Source: Clostridiales bacterium (lineage in GTDB: Bacteria > Bacillota > Clostridia > Oscillospirales > Oscillospiraceae). Taken from it: a stretch of DNA of 64,000 nt. The translations under genes were made by a program, and so were the position numbers. The number at the start of each line of letters is the position of its first letter. Position 1 is the stretch's first letter. The notes under the pieces were generated by a model, which saw only the letters and a program-made list of their open reading frames with translations, made no database searches and was not told the DNA's origin. The stretch spans positions 1 through 64,000 of the forward strand of contig SFEG01000004.1 of NCBI GenBank assembly GCA_004558025.1, read 5' to 3'. Below, piece by piece: positions 36,809-45,465 of the stretch.

Positions 36809-36880
36809 GCTCAAACCTCCGATGTTGATGATACCATTCTACATCGGAGAATTTTTTTGTCAACAAACTGTCTGTTAACA

Positions 36881-36909
36881 TTGACAAACGGCGGGAGAGT
36901 GCTTATAAT
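36881..36909 (+). promoter_or_regulatory. Consensus promoter of the tetR-ABC operon
   Basis: TTGACA (36881-36886), a 17-bp spacer and TATAAT (36904-36909): a full consensus match, so repression must set its activity. Confidence 0.85.
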
Positions 36910-36920
36910 AAGAACAAACG

Positions 36921-36942
36921 TTGCGCAACATGCGTTGCGCAA
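36921..36942. promoter_or_regulatory. Tandem palindromic operator for the TetR regulator
   Basis: The palindrome TTGCGCAA occurs twice (36921-36928 and 36935-36942), 14 bp centre to centre, just downstream of the -10 box and before the regulator gene. It is a likely autorepression site for two TetR dimers. Confidence 0.7.
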
Positions 36943-36960
36943 ACAAAAGGAGAGATATCA

Positions 36961-37530
36961 TTGCCGCCGAAGGTTAAATTTTCACGCGAGGAGATCATTG
37001 CCGCCGCGCTGGATATAGTGCGCGAGGGCGGGCTGACGGCGCTCACGGCGCGCAGCCTGGCCGCCAAATTGGGCTCATCGGCAAAGCCGGTGTTTGGCCT
37101 TTTTGAGAACATGCAGGAGGTGCAGACGGAGGTAATGATCGCCGCGAACGCCGAGTATCAGAGCTTTTTGCGAACAGAGATGATGCGCGGCACATATAAG
37201 CCGTATAAGGCCAGCGGCATGGCGTACATAGCCTTTGCGCGCAGGGAAAAAGAGCTGTTCAAGCTCCTTTTCATGCGTGACAGAACAGAGGAGCGTATAG
37301 ACGCAAAGGATGACAGCATAGACGATATCATAGCGATAATTTCCCGCAACACGGGGCTGAGCGCGGAGGATGCGCGCCTTTTCCACCTCGAGATGTGGAT
37401 ATTTGTCCACGGCATCGCGACTATGATAGTGACAAATTATCTCGACTGGGAAGAGGAGCACATAAGCCGCGCGCTTACCGATGCTTATGAGGGACTGAAA
37501 ACGCGCTGGTGCGGGGAGGTAAAAGAATGA
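36961..37530 (+). CDS. TetR/AcrR-family repressor
   Basis: 189 residues. N-terminal HTH (FSREEIIAAALDIVREGGLT, then LTARSLAAKLGSSAKPVFGL) and a C-terminal ligand domain (TetR_C-like, FHLEMWIFVHGIATMI). The start is TTG behind AAGGAG. It overlaps the ABC ATPase by 4 nt and probably controls the exporter through the TTGCGCAA sites. Confidence 0.9.
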   Translation: MPPKVKFSREEIIAAALDIVREGGLTALTARSLAAKLGSSAKPVFGLFENMQEVQTEVMIAANAEYQSFLRTEMMRGTYKPYKASGMAYIAFARREKELFKLLFMRDRTEERIDAKDDSIDDIIAIISRNTGLSAEDARLFHLEMWIFVHGIATMIVTNYLDWEEEHISRALTDAYEGLKTRWCGEVKE

Positions 37531-38255
37531 ATGCAATAGAGATAAAGAAACTTACGAAAAAGTATAAGGATGTCACTGCCGTCGACGGACTGGAGCTCAG
37601 CGTCCGGCAGGGCGAGCTGTTTGCGCTTCTGGGCGTAAACGGCGCGGGCAAGACCACGACGATAAAAATGCTCTCGTGCCTGACAGCGCCCACATCGGGC
37701 GAGGCACACCTCGGCGGAAAGAGCATCGTCTCGCAGCCGAATGAGGTAAAGCGCATCATCGGAGTATCCCCGCAGGAGACGGCGGTCGCGCCGAATCTGA
37801 CGGTTAAGGAAAACCTGGAGCTCATGTGCGGCGTGCACGGAATATCGAAGGAAAAAACGTGCGAAAGGGTGCAGGAGCTGTGCGAGGAGTTCGAGCTTCA
37901 AGAAGTCATGACCCGCAAGGCCGGGAAGCTCTCCGGCGGCTGGCAGCGCAGGCTCAGCATAGCCATGGCGCTCACGGGAGACCCGGAGATACTGTTTCTC
38001 GATGAGCCGACGCTCGGTCTCGACGTTATCGCACGCAGCGAGCTGTGGGACACCGTGCGAACTCTCAAGGGCAAGAAGACCATAATACTCACAACGCACT
38101 ATATGGAGGAGGCCGAGGCGCTGTCCGACCGCATAGGCATCATGCGCGGCGGAAGGCTTCTGGCGCTCGGCACGGCGCAGGAGCTCAAGGCGCTGGCCGG
38201 AAAAGAAAAATTCGAGGACGCGTTCGTCGCGATAGTAAAGGGGGAGAGAAAATGA
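37527..38255 (+). CDS. ABC exporter ATP-binding protein
   Basis: 242 residues. Walker A GVNGAGKTTT, signature LSGGWQRRLS, Walker B ILFLDEPTLGLD and the H-loop TTHYMEEAE are complete. Type as in drug or daunorubicin exporters. ATG at 37527 overlaps the tetR stop; the upstream frame lacks a ribosome site. Confidence 0.95.
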   Translation: MNAIEIKKLTKKYKDVTAVDGLELSVRQGELFALLGVNGAGKTTTIKMLSCLTAPTSGEAHLGGKSIVSQPNEVKRIIGVSPQETAVAPNLTVKENLELMCGVHGISKEKTCERVQELCEEFELQEVMTRKAGKLSGGWQRRLSIAMALTGDPEILFLDEPTLGLDVIARSELWDTVRTLKGKKTIILTTHYMEEAEALSDRIGIMRGGRLLALGTAQELKALAGKEKFEDAFVAIVKGERK

Positions 38256-38983
38256 AGATGCTGACCTTTTCCTCGCGCACGGCAAAGGAGATACTGCGCG
38301 ACCCCGTGAACCTTGGCTTCGGCCTGGGCTTTCCCGTCGTTCTCATCCTGCTGCTGTCCGCGATTCAGGCAAATGTGCCCGTCTCGCTGTTCGAAATAGA
38401 AAAGCTCGCGCCGGGCATGACGATATTCGGCCTGTCGTTCATGACACTTTTCTCAGCAACGCTCATCGCGAAGGATCGCGAGAGCGCACTTTTGCAGCGG
38501 CTTTATACGACACCGCTGACCGCTGCGGACTTCATCTTCGGCTACACGCTGCCGATACTGCCCATTGCGCTTGCTCAGGCCGTTGTTTGCTTCATAACGG
38601 CGCTTATCCTCGGCATGGAGATCACGATAAACGTCCTGTGGGCAGTGCTAGCGATAATTCCGGCCGCGGTGTTTTTCATCGCGCTCGGCCTTTTGTGCGG
38701 AAGCGTGTTCAACGTAAAGCAGGTCGGCGGCATGTGCGGTGCGCTGCTGACTAACCTCACAGCCTGGCTCTCGGGAATATGGTTCGACCTCGACCTCGTG
38801 GGCGGCGCGTTTAAGAAGGTCGCCGAGCTTCTGCCGTTCTGCCACGCGGTAAAAGTCGAACAGGCCGTCTGCGCGGGGCAATTCGGCGATATCTGGCCCG
38901 ATCTTGCGTGGGTCATTGCCTACGCCGCCGTCGCTGTGATATTCTCAGTAGTGCTGTTCCTGCGGCAGATGAAAAGACAATAG
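38252..38983 (+). CDS. ABC-2-type permease
   Basis: 243 residues with six predicted spans. An N-terminal region (MKMLTFSSRTAKEILRDPVN) precedes the first span, and a conserved TTPLTAADFIFGY loop follows the third. ATG at 38252 overlaps the ATPase stop by 4 nt. Together with that ATPase it forms a half-size exporter of unknown substrate, probably self-protective. Confidence 0.9.
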   Translation: MKMLTFSSRTAKEILRDPVNLGFGLGFPVVLILLLSAIQANVPVSLFEIEKLAPGMTIFGLSFMTLFSATLIAKDRESALLQRLYTTPLTAADFIFGYTLPILPIALAQAVVCFITALILGMEITINVLWAVLAIIPAAVFFIALGLLCGSVFNVKQVGGMCGALLTNLTAWLSGIWFDLDLVGGAFKKVAELLPFCHAVKVEQAVCAGQFGDIWPDLAWVIAYAAVAVIFSVVLFLRQMKRQ

Positions 38984-39015
38984 AAAAAGCAGCAGCCAAA
39001 CGGCTGCTGCTTTTT
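38984..39015. terminator. Bidirectional terminator after the ABC operon
   Basis: Perfect 14-bp stem AAAAAGCAGCAGCC / GGCTGCTGCTTTTT. It touches the stop codon of the converging 47-residue gene. Confidence 0.9.
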
Positions 39016-39158
39016 CACTTACCCCAGTCGCCGGATATGCCGTCGGGGGCTTTTACGCGGCGCGTGTCCTTTACATGCCCGTCGCGGCCGCGGAAATCCT
39101 GCGGCGCGACGTTCTCGCCCGAGGGCAGGTCGCCGTGCTTTTTAGATCTCTTGCTCAT
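39015..39158 (-). CDS. 47-residue hydrophilic protein downstream of spoVAC
   Basis: Read directly: MSKRSKKHGDLPSGENVAPQ, then DFRGRDGHVKDTRRVKAPDG and ISGDWGK. It is very basic and has no hydrophobic part. GGGAGGAT lies at good distance before the ATG and it starts 7 nt after spoVAC, so it is likely expressed with it, perhaps in the forespore. I do not recognise the family. Confidence 0.6.
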   Translation of the reverse strand: MSKRSKKHGDLPSGENVAPQDFRGRDGHVKDTRRVKAPDGISGDWGK

Positions 39159-39165
39159 GTTATTC

Positions 39166-39606
39166 TTATCCTCCCAAAACGCAAAGTATAAGGCCGTATA
39201 TGACGCTGGCCGTTATGCCGTAGACGATCACGGGGCCCGAGATGATGAACATCTTTGCCGCCGTGCCTGTTATAAAGCCCTCGGTCTTGAACTCCAGCGC
39301 GGGCGCGACCATTGAGTTTGCAAAGCCCGTTATCGGAACTAGGGTGCCGCCGCCGGCAAAGCGCGCAATGCGGTCGTAAAGTCCGAGACCGGTCAAAAGA
39401 GCGCCGAGGAAAACGAGCGTTGCGCTCGTAGCGCTCGCAGCCGCGGACTTCTCAAGGCCACAGTGCGTGTAAAGCTCAAGTATCGCCTCGCCCAGGCAGC
39501 ATATGAGCCCACCGACAAAAAAGGCCTTGAGCATATTGCCCGCACACTTCGAGCGCGGCTGATGAGAATCGGAATACCGCAGGTATTCGTCGTTAGTCAT
39601 GTTCAT
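39166..39606 (-). CDS. spoVAC: Stage V sporulation protein AC
   Basis: 146 residues with four or five spans. SpoVAC forms the mechanosensitive channel of the SpoVA complex that moves dipicolinic acid into the forespore and out at germination. LYDRIARFAGGGTLVPITGF, then FANSMVAPALEFKTEGF and KMFIISGPVIVYG are diagnostic. ATG 39606 has GAGG 8 nt upstream. The usual partners spoVAD and spoVAE are not adjacent, which is unusual. No sigma-G promoter was confirmed. Confidence 0.93.
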   Translation of the reverse strand: MNMTNDEYLRYSDSHQPRSKCAGNMLKAFFVGGLICCLGEAILELYTHCGLEKSAAASATSATLVFLGALLTGLGLYDRIARFAGGGTLVPITGFANSMVAPALEFKTEGFITGTAAKMFIISGPVIVYGITASVIYGLILCVLGG

Positions 39607-39628
39607 GCCGAAACCTCGATAGAAATGA

Positions 39629-39656
39629 AAATGCACCGGGTCACCCCGATGCATTT
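39629..39656 (-). terminator. Hairpin between the 132-residue gene and spoVAC
   Basis: 12-bp stem AAATGCACCGGG / CCCGATGCATTT with a 4-nt loop. The single mismatch is C-A on the plus strand but becomes G-U in a minus-strand RNA, so it probably works on the minus strand. The U tract is weak. Confidence 0.55.
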
Positions 39657-39678
39657 ATATTTTCCGAAAATTTCGCAG

Positions 39679-40077
39679 CTATACGTCCAGTGTCAGGTTT
39701 TCAACGCCGTTTGCCTCAAATTCGTCCATATATTCATCCATTCGCGCCGTGAGCGCCGCAAGATCGTCGCAGTCCTCGCCGAGATCGCGCCGCGCGAGCT
39801 CCTCGGCCAGAATGTCGAAAAACACGGCGTCCTCATAGTCGGCGATGGCCTCGTGTATGCCGCCGTCCTCGTATGCGCGCGAGGGGAAAACGTGCCCGTG
39901 CCAGAGCTGGACGAGGCTCTTCATGCCGTTTTTCGAGCACAGCGAGAAGAGCTTTTCCTGCACTATGTCATAGTCCTCAAAGCGGTCTGTCGTCCTCGTG
40001 GAGTTGAGTATCCAGTTGCCTATATAAACAAGGTCCAGAAGCCTGCGGAATTCCTTTTCGGTAAGATCTATGTTCAA
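39679..40077 (-). CDS. Hypothetical acidic protein
   Basis: 132 residues, helical and acidic (DLTEKEFRRLLDLVYIGNWI start, later EELARRDLGEDCDDLAALTA). TTG at 40077 has GGAGG at 7 nt, so I prefer it over ATG 40095, which lies upstream of that site. Soluble, no known motif recognised. An extended -10 (TGATATAAT, 40116-40108) lies ahead. Confidence 0.7.
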   Translation of the reverse strand: MNIDLTEKEFRRLLDLVYIGNWILNSTRTTDRFEDYDIVQEKLFSLCSKNGMKSLVQLWHGHVFPSRAYEDGGIHEAIADYEDAVFFDILAEELARRDLGEDCDDLAALTARMDEYMDEFEANGVENLTLDV

Positions 40078-40155
40078 AGCGTCGCCTCCGATCATTGTTG
40101 TAATTTCATTATATCAGATAGACTGCCCCTTTGCCACAATAAAATCCTTGTAATT

Positions 40156-40184
40156 TTGAACAAGTTGTCATATTATATTATAGT
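40156..40184 (+). promoter_or_regulatory. Probable murI promoter
   Basis: TTGAAC, a 17-bp spacer and TATAGT, 34 nt before murI, in a very A/T-rich patch. Confidence 0.5.
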
Positions 40185-40218
40185 TATAGTTGAAGCTATA
40201 TAATGGAGATAGTGTGCA

Positions 40219-41022
40219 ATGGACAACAGACCCATCGGCGTGTTCGACTCCGGGCTCGGCGGCCTGACGGCCGTGCGTAAGCTCAGGCGGATATTGCCGG
40301 ATGAAAATATAATATACTTCGGCGACACCGGGCGCATGCCCTACGGCGGACGCCCGCGCGGGCAGATGCGCACGATCGCGCGTCAGAATATCGCCTTTGC
40401 CGAGAGCTTCGGTGTTAAGGTCATCCTCGCCGCCTGCGGAACGATATCCAGCAACGCCCAGGATATCCTCGCCGCGAACGCGACAAAAACAGTCGGCGTG
40501 CTGACCCCCGGCGCCGAAATGCTTGCCGAAACGGGAAGAAAAAAGCTCGGCGTTATCGCAACGAAAACAAGTATAGAAAGCGGCGCGTTCCAGGCCGAGA
40601 TAAGCCGCCTTGCCCCCGAAGCAGAGGTAACGGCGCTTGCCTGCCCGGAATTTGTTCCGATGATCGAGGGCGGACATTATCTGCCCGATGATCCTATTGT
40701 GCGGAATGTTGTCTCGCGCTCGCTTGAGCCCTTAAAGGGCGTCGGAGCGCTGCTGCTCGGCTGCACGCATTACGGGCTCATTGCCGATGCGATAAGCGCG
40801 TATCTCGGTTCGGACGTTATTCTTGTCGGCGCGGCCGACGCGTCTGCGCAGTACCTTGCGCAGTACCTGAGTGAAAATGATCTGCTCGCCTCCGACGGCG
40901 GAGATGAGAGCTATTATACGAGCGGCAGCACAGCCGATTTTGAATCCCTTGCGCCGGTCATGCTCGGATATGCGCTCAAAAGCGAGGTCAATTTCGTCGA
41001 GCCGTTTGCCTTGAACGAGTGA
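40219..41022 (+). CDS. murI: Glutamate racemase
   Basis: 267 residues. It makes D-glutamate for peptidoglycan. IGVFDSGLGGLTAVRKLRRI, GDTGRMPYGGRP and LLGCTHYG (second catalytic Cys) are typical. The first catalytic Cys sits in AACGTISSN rather than the common ACNTAS, a variant with Cys retained. Confidence 0.95.
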   Translation: MDNRPIGVFDSGLGGLTAVRKLRRILPDENIIYFGDTGRMPYGGRPRGQMRTIARQNIAFAESFGVKVILAACGTISSNAQDILAANATKTVGVLTPGAEMLAETGRKKLGVIATKTSIESGAFQAEISRLAPEAEVTALACPEFVPMIEGGHYLPDDPIVRNVVSRSLEPLKGVGALLLGCTHYGLIADAISAYLGSDVILVGAADASAQYLAQYLSENDLLASDGGDESYYTSGSTADFESLAPVMLGYALKSEVNFVEPFALNE

Positions 41023-41032
41023 GGGCAAAATT

Positions 41033-41452
41033 ATGAATGCAGTCATTAAGATAACCGGCGTTCAGGGCTTTATGCAGCCCGACGCCGAGACGATCGAGTT
41101 TATAACCGACGGCGTTTACTGCCGCACCGAGGACGGCTACCAGATATATTATCGTGAAAGCGAGCTCACGGGACTCGAGGGCACAAGCACGACCGTGGAT
41201 ATCACGCCCGACGCGATAACCGTCGAGCGCAAGGGTATGCTCAATACAAAAATGGTCTTCCGCGAGGGCGAGAAGGACAGATTCCTTTACGATACGCGCT
41301 TCGGCGCGGCTACGCTCGGCGTGGAAACGCGCAAGGTCAGGGCAAGCTTCAATGATCTCGGCGGAGATCTGAGCATCGACTATGTCGTCAACATGGAGCA
41401 CACCGTCGCAAGCAGAAACATACTTAACATGAGCGTAAAGCTCAGAAACTGA
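41033..41452 (+). CDS. DUF1934 (YwiB-like) beta-barrel protein
   Basis: 139 residues, calycin-like beta barrel of unknown function. YYRESELTGLEGTSTTVDIT and KMVFREGEKDRFLYDTRFGA match the family, which lies next to argS in Bacillus as here. It starts 10 nt after murI. Confidence 0.87.
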   Translation: MNAVIKITGVQGFMQPDAETIEFITDGVYCRTEDGYQIYYRESELTGLEGTSTTVDITPDAITVERKGMLNTKMVFREGEKDRFLYDTRFGAATLGVETRKVRASFNDLGGDLSIDYVVNMEHTVASRNILNMSVKLRN

Positions 41453-41465
41453 GAGGATAAATGAT

Positions 41466-43211
41466 ATGGCAAATATGATACAGAAGGCAAAACAGCAGGT
41501 CGCGGAGCTCGTAAACGCCGCATATCTCGCGGCCGCCGAAAAGGGTGAGCTGCCCGCAGGGCTTACGCTCGGCGGCAGCGTAGAGATACCCAAGGACACC
41601 GCAAACGGAGACTATGCGGCAAACTACGCCATGGCAAGCGCGAAGCTCATGCGCATGCCTCCGCGCAAGGTCGCGGAGACCCTCGTTTCCAACATGGAGC
41701 TTGACGGCAGCTGGTTTGAAAGCGTCGACGTCGCAGGCCCCGGCTTTATGAACTTCCGTATGGGCGGCAAGTGGTACTCCGACGTTCTCAAAAACGTCGC
41801 CGAGGAGGGCGACAGCTTCTGCAACTGCAATATCGGCGAGGGCAAGAAGCTCATGGTCGAGTTCGTCTCCGCAAATCCAACCGGCCCAATGCACATGGGC
41901 AACGCCCGCGGCGGCGTTCTGGGCGATGCGCTGGCCTCCGTGCTCTCCCGCGCGGGCTACAACGTCTGGCGCGAGTTCTACGTCAACGATGCAGGCAATC
42001 AGATCGAAAAATTCGCAGGCAGCATCGAGGCTCGCGCCCTCCAGCTTTTAAAGGGCGAGGACGCGGTCGAGTTCCCCGAGGACGGCTACCACGGCGACGA
42101 CATAAAGGAGCTGGCAAAGCTCTTCTGCGAAAAGTACGGTGAGGGCTGGCTTGAGCTTCCGACAACCGAGCGCCATAAGATGATGGCCGAGTTCGGCCTG
42201 TCGGTAAATCTGCCGAAGATGAAGCGCGATCTTGCGCGCTACGGCATCGAGTACGATCAGTGGTTCCTCGAATCGAGTCTGCATGAAAGCGGCTATGTCG
42301 CCGACTCCGTGCAGAAGCTCACCGAAGCCGGCTACACCTATGAAAAGGACGGCGCACTGTGGCTGCACACCTCGAAGATACTCTCGGACAAGCTCCTTGC
42401 CGCGGGCAAGAAGCCCGAGAATATCGAAAAGCTCGAGCTCAAGGACGATGTCCTGCGCCGCGCGAACGGCTTTTACACCTATTTTGCCGCCGACATCGCC
42501 TACCACCGCAACAAGTTCGAGCAGCGCGGCTTTGACAAGGTCATAAACGTCTGGGGCGCCGATCACCACGGCCACGTCGCCCGCCTCAAGGGTGCGATGG
42601 ACGCGCTCGGCCTCGACGGCGAGCACAGGCTCGATATCGTGCTCATGCAGCTTGTCAAGCTCATGCGCGGCGGCGAGGTGGTTCGCATGTCAAAGCGCAC
42701 CGGCAAGGCGATCTCGCTCTCCGATCTTCTCGACGAGATCCCCGTGGACGCAGCGCGCTATTTCTTCAACTCCCGCCCCGAGTCGCCCGTCGAGTTCGAT
42801 CTTGATCTTGCCGTGCGTCAGGACAGCGAAAACCCCGTCTACTACGTTCAGTACGCCCACGCGAGGATATGCACCATGATCTCGGCGCTCAAGGCCGAGG
42901 GTCACGATGTGCCCGATATAAACAGCGTCGATCTGTCGCTTCTCACGACGGAGCAGGAGCGTGAGCTCATAAAGCAGATCGCCCTGCTGCCCGAGGAGAT
43001 ACGCCTCGCCGCGCGTGACTATGACCCCAGCCGCATAAACAAGTACGTCACGGAGCTTGCCGCGCGCTTCCACAGGTTCTACACCGCCTGCCGCATCAAG
43101 GGCGCGGAGGAGGGTGTGCTCAACGCGCGCCTGTGCCTTGCCGACACTGTCCGCAAGGTCATAGCCCTCTCCCTGTCCGTCATCGGCGTCTCCGCCCCCT
43201 CCAAAATGTAA
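41466..43211 (+). CDS. argS: Arginyl-tRNA synthetase
   Basis: 581 residues, class I. The HIGH-type motif appears in PTGPMHMGNARGG, the KMSKS-type in VRMSKRTGKAISL, and the Arg-specific anticodon (DALR) domain ends the protein. An N-terminal tRNA D-loop domain is present. No T-box was seen upstream. A terminator follows at 43342. Confidence 0.97.
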   Translation: MANMIQKAKQQVAELVNAAYLAAAEKGELPAGLTLGGSVEIPKDTANGDYAANYAMASAKLMRMPPRKVAETLVSNMELDGSWFESVDVAGPGFMNFRMGGKWYSDVLKNVAEEGDSFCNCNIGEGKKLMVEFVSANPTGPMHMGNARGGVLGDALASVLSRAGYNVWREFYVNDAGNQIEKFAGSIEARALQLLKGEDAVEFPEDGYHGDDIKELAKLFCEKYGEGWLELPTTERHKMMAEFGLSVNLPKMKRDLARYGIEYDQWFLESSLHESGYVADSVQKLTEAGYTYEKDGALWLHTSKILSDKLLAAGKKPENIEKLELKDDVLRRANGFYTYFAADIAYHRNKFEQRGFDKVINVWGADHHGHVARLKGAMDALGLDGEHRLDIVLMQLVKLMRGGEVVRMSKRTGKAISLSDLLDEIPVDAARYFFNSRPESPVEFDLDLAVRQDSENPVYYVQYAHARICTMISALKAEGHDVPDINSVDLSLLTTEQERELIKQIALLPEEIRLAARDYDPSRINKYVTELAARFHRFYTACRIKGAEEGVLNARLCLADTVRKVIALSLSVIGVSAPSKM

Positions 43212-43341
43212 TTTTAGAGGCGAACGGACGCTGCTGCGGATACGCTTATTGCCGGTGCCCGGTTCGTGACAATGAAGGAAACCGTGTGTGCCTCGCCTTA
43301 CGGCGTTGCGGCCTTGGTCGGAACTTAAATTTATATTGTAG

Positions 43342-43369
43342 GGGCGAGCATTGCTCGCCCGTTTTTTTT
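43342..43369 (+). terminator. Terminator after argS
   Basis: GGGCGAGCA / TGCTCGCCC with a tiny loop, then GTTTTTTTT. The 130 nt between argS and this hairpin hold nothing recognisable. The rest of the 300-nt gap holds only the typA promoter. Confidence 0.85.
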
Positions 43370-43444
43370 ACGGTTTTCTCCGCACTCTGCTGTCGGGAAA
43401 CGCAAAAAATGTATCGGTACAGCCTCAAATCGCCCCTAAAAGTC

Positions 43445-43473
43445 TTGTAATTTGGGGATCGTGGTGCTAAAAT
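43445..43473 (+). promoter_or_regulatory. typA promoter
   Basis: TTGTAA, a 17-bp spacer and an extended -10 (TGC TAAAAT), 39 nt before typA. Confidence 0.7.
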
Positions 43474-43512
43474 ACATTTTTGTGTTGAATTTTGATTAGG
43501 AGTTGAGTTTAA

Positions 43513-45333
43513 ATGCAGAAACTCAGAAATGTTGCGATCATCGCGCACGTTGACCACGGCAAGACCACGCTTGTCGACGAGATGCTCAAGCAGAGCGGCG
43601 TTTACCGCGAAAATCAGGAGATAGTCGAGCGAGTCATGGACTCCAACGACCTTGAGCGCGAGCGCGGGATCACCATCATGGCAAAAAATACCGCCGTGCA
43701 GTACGGCGATACGAAAATAAACATCGTCGACACCCCGGGACACGCCGATTTCGGCGGCGAGGTCGAGCGTATACTCAAGATGGTCAACGGCGTTATCCTG
43801 CTCGTTGACGCGGCCGAGGGTCCTATGCCGCAGACGAGATTCGTCCTGTCGCGCGCGCTTGAGCTCGGTCACAGGGTCATTGTTGTCGTAAATAAGATAG
43901 ACCGCCCCGACCAGCGCATCCACGAGGTCATCGACGAGGTGCTCGAGCTTCTTATGGATCTCGACGCGACCGACGAGCAGCTCGATTCCCCGATGCTGTT
44001 CTGCTCCGGCCGCCAGGGCACGGCGAGCTACTCGCCCGACGTACCGGGCACGGATCTTAAGCCCCTGTTTGATACCATATTGGAGTACATCCCCGAGCCC
44101 GAGCAGGATCTCGACAGCCCGTTCCAGATGCTCGTTTCAAGCGTCGACTATAACGAGTACGTCGGCCGCATTGCCATCGGCCGTATCGAGCGCGGCGTCA
44201 TAAAGCAGAATCAGGAGATCGAGGTCTGCAACTATCACGCGCCGGACGCGGCTCCCATGAAGGCAAAGGCCGTGTCGCTGTACGAGTTTGACGGCCTGAA
44301 TAAGGTTCCCGTGACCGAGGCCGCTGCGGGCAATATCATCGCAATGAGCGGCATCGGCGATGTCACCATCGGAGATACCGTCTGCGCGAAGGGCTTTGCC
44401 GAGCCTTTGCCCTTTGTCAAGATCTCCGCTCCTACGCTGGAGATGACCTTCTCGGTAAACGACAGCCCCTTTGCCGGCCGCGAGGGTAAATTCGTCACCT
44501 CGCGCCAGATCCGCGACAGACTTATCCGCGAGACGCTAAAGGACGTGTCACTGCGTGTTACCGATGTCGACGGCGCGACAGATTCGTTCAATGTCGCCGG
44601 CCGCGGCGAAATGAGCCTTAGCATACTTATCGAGACCATGCGCCGCGAGGGCTACGAGTTCCAGGTATCGCCTCCGCGCGTGCTGTATAAGGAGATAGAC
44701 GGCGCGACCTGCGAGCCTATCGAGCGTGTCGTAATAGACGTTCCGTCCGACTACATGGGCTCTGTCATGGAAAAGCTCGGCGCGCGCAAAGGCGAGTTCG
44801 TTGAGATGACCCCCGTAGGCAACCGCGTAAAGCTTAGCTATCTCGTTCCGTCGCGCGGCCTGTTCGGCTATCGCAACGAGTTTTTGACCGACACCAAGGG
44901 CGAGGGCATCATGGCCTCCGTCTTTGAAAAGTACGAGCCGTACAAGGGCGATATCGCACGCCGCAACACCGGTTCGCTCATAGCGTTCGAGACCGGCGAG
45001 GCCGTCGCCTACGGCATATGGAACGCGCAGGAGCGCGGTGCGATGTTCATCACCCCCGGTACGAAGGTGTATGCCGGCATGATCGTCGGCGTCTGCCCGA
45101 AGTCGGACGATGTCGCCGTAAACGTCTGCCGTACAAAGCACCTGACCAACACCCGCGCCTCCGGCTCGGACGAGGCTCTGCGCCTCATCCCGCCCAGACA
45201 GATGAGCCTTGAGCAGTGCCTTGAGTTTTTGGCCGATGACGAGCTCCTTGAGGTCACGCCGAAAAGCCTGCGTCTGCGCAAGAGCATCCTCGACCACGGC
45301 CTGAGAATGAAGACCGTGATGCGCAACAGATAA
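43513..45333 (+). CDS. typA: Translational GTPase TypA/BipA
   Basis: 606 residues. It is a ribosome-associated GTPase needed for 50S assembly and stress growth. G1 AHVDHGKTTLVDEML, G2 RGITI, G3 DTPGHADFGGEV and G4 NKIDRPD are intact, followed by the beta-barrel, EF-G-like III/V and the BipA C-terminal domain (ITPGTKVYAGMIVG). Its TAA lies inside the first arm of the 67-bp repeat at 45331. Confidence 0.97.
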   Translation: MQKLRNVAIIAHVDHGKTTLVDEMLKQSGVYRENQEIVERVMDSNDLERERGITIMAKNTAVQYGDTKINIVDTPGHADFGGEVERILKMVNGVILLVDAAEGPMPQTRFVLSRALELGHRVIVVVNKIDRPDQRIHEVIDEVLELLMDLDATDEQLDSPMLFCSGRQGTASYSPDVPGTDLKPLFDTILEYIPEPEQDLDSPFQMLVSSVDYNEYVGRIAIGRIERGVIKQNQEIEVCNYHAPDAAPMKAKAVSLYEFDGLNKVPVTEAAAGNIIAMSGIGDVTIGDTVCAKGFAEPLPFVKISAPTLEMTFSVNDSPFAGREGKFVTSRQIRDRLIRETLKDVSLRVTDVDGATDSFNVAGRGEMSLSILIETMRREGYEFQVSPPRVLYKEIDGATCEPIERVVIDVPSDYMGSVMEKLGARKGEFVEMTPVGNRVKLSYLVPSRGLFGYRNEFLTDTKGEGIMASVFEKYEPYKGDIARRNTGSLIAFETGEAVAYGIWNAQERGAMFITPGTKVYAGMIVGVCPKSDDVAVNVCRTKHLTNTRASGSDEALRLIPPRQMSLEQCLEFLADDELLEVTPKSLRLRKSILDHGLRMKTVMRNR

Positions 45334-45397
45334 GCTGACGAGAGTCGGCCCCCTGCCGCCTGTCAAAACCGGTAGGCGTTGGATTCCCGTCAGCTTA
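45331..45397. repeat. 67-bp relative of the 4529 repeat
   Basis: TAAGCTGACG (45331-45340) and CGTCAGCTTA (45388-45397) are perfect 10-bp ends. Between them it keeps the CCCCTGCCGCCTGTCA and AAAACCGGTAGG core of the 280-bp element, with about 213 bp less. The typA stop codon is the first three bases of the element. Confidence 0.75.
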
Positions 45398-45401
45398 AGA
45401 A

Positions 45402-45426
45402 AAAAGCTCCCCAACGGGGAGCTTTT
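45402..45426 (+). terminator. typA terminator
   Basis: AAAAGCTCCCC / GGGGAGCTTTT with a 3-nt loop, just after the repeat. An extended -10 (TGC TATAAT, 45428-45436) for the next gene follows immediately. Confidence 0.85.
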
Positions 45427-45465
45427 GTGCTATAATCATTAAATCTAAAAGTTGAGGTGAAGAAA

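Noticed and set aside
41400..41466. T-box or other tRNA-sensing leader for argS
   Set aside because: No T-box sequence; argS starts 14 nt after the DUF1934 gene in the murI operon.
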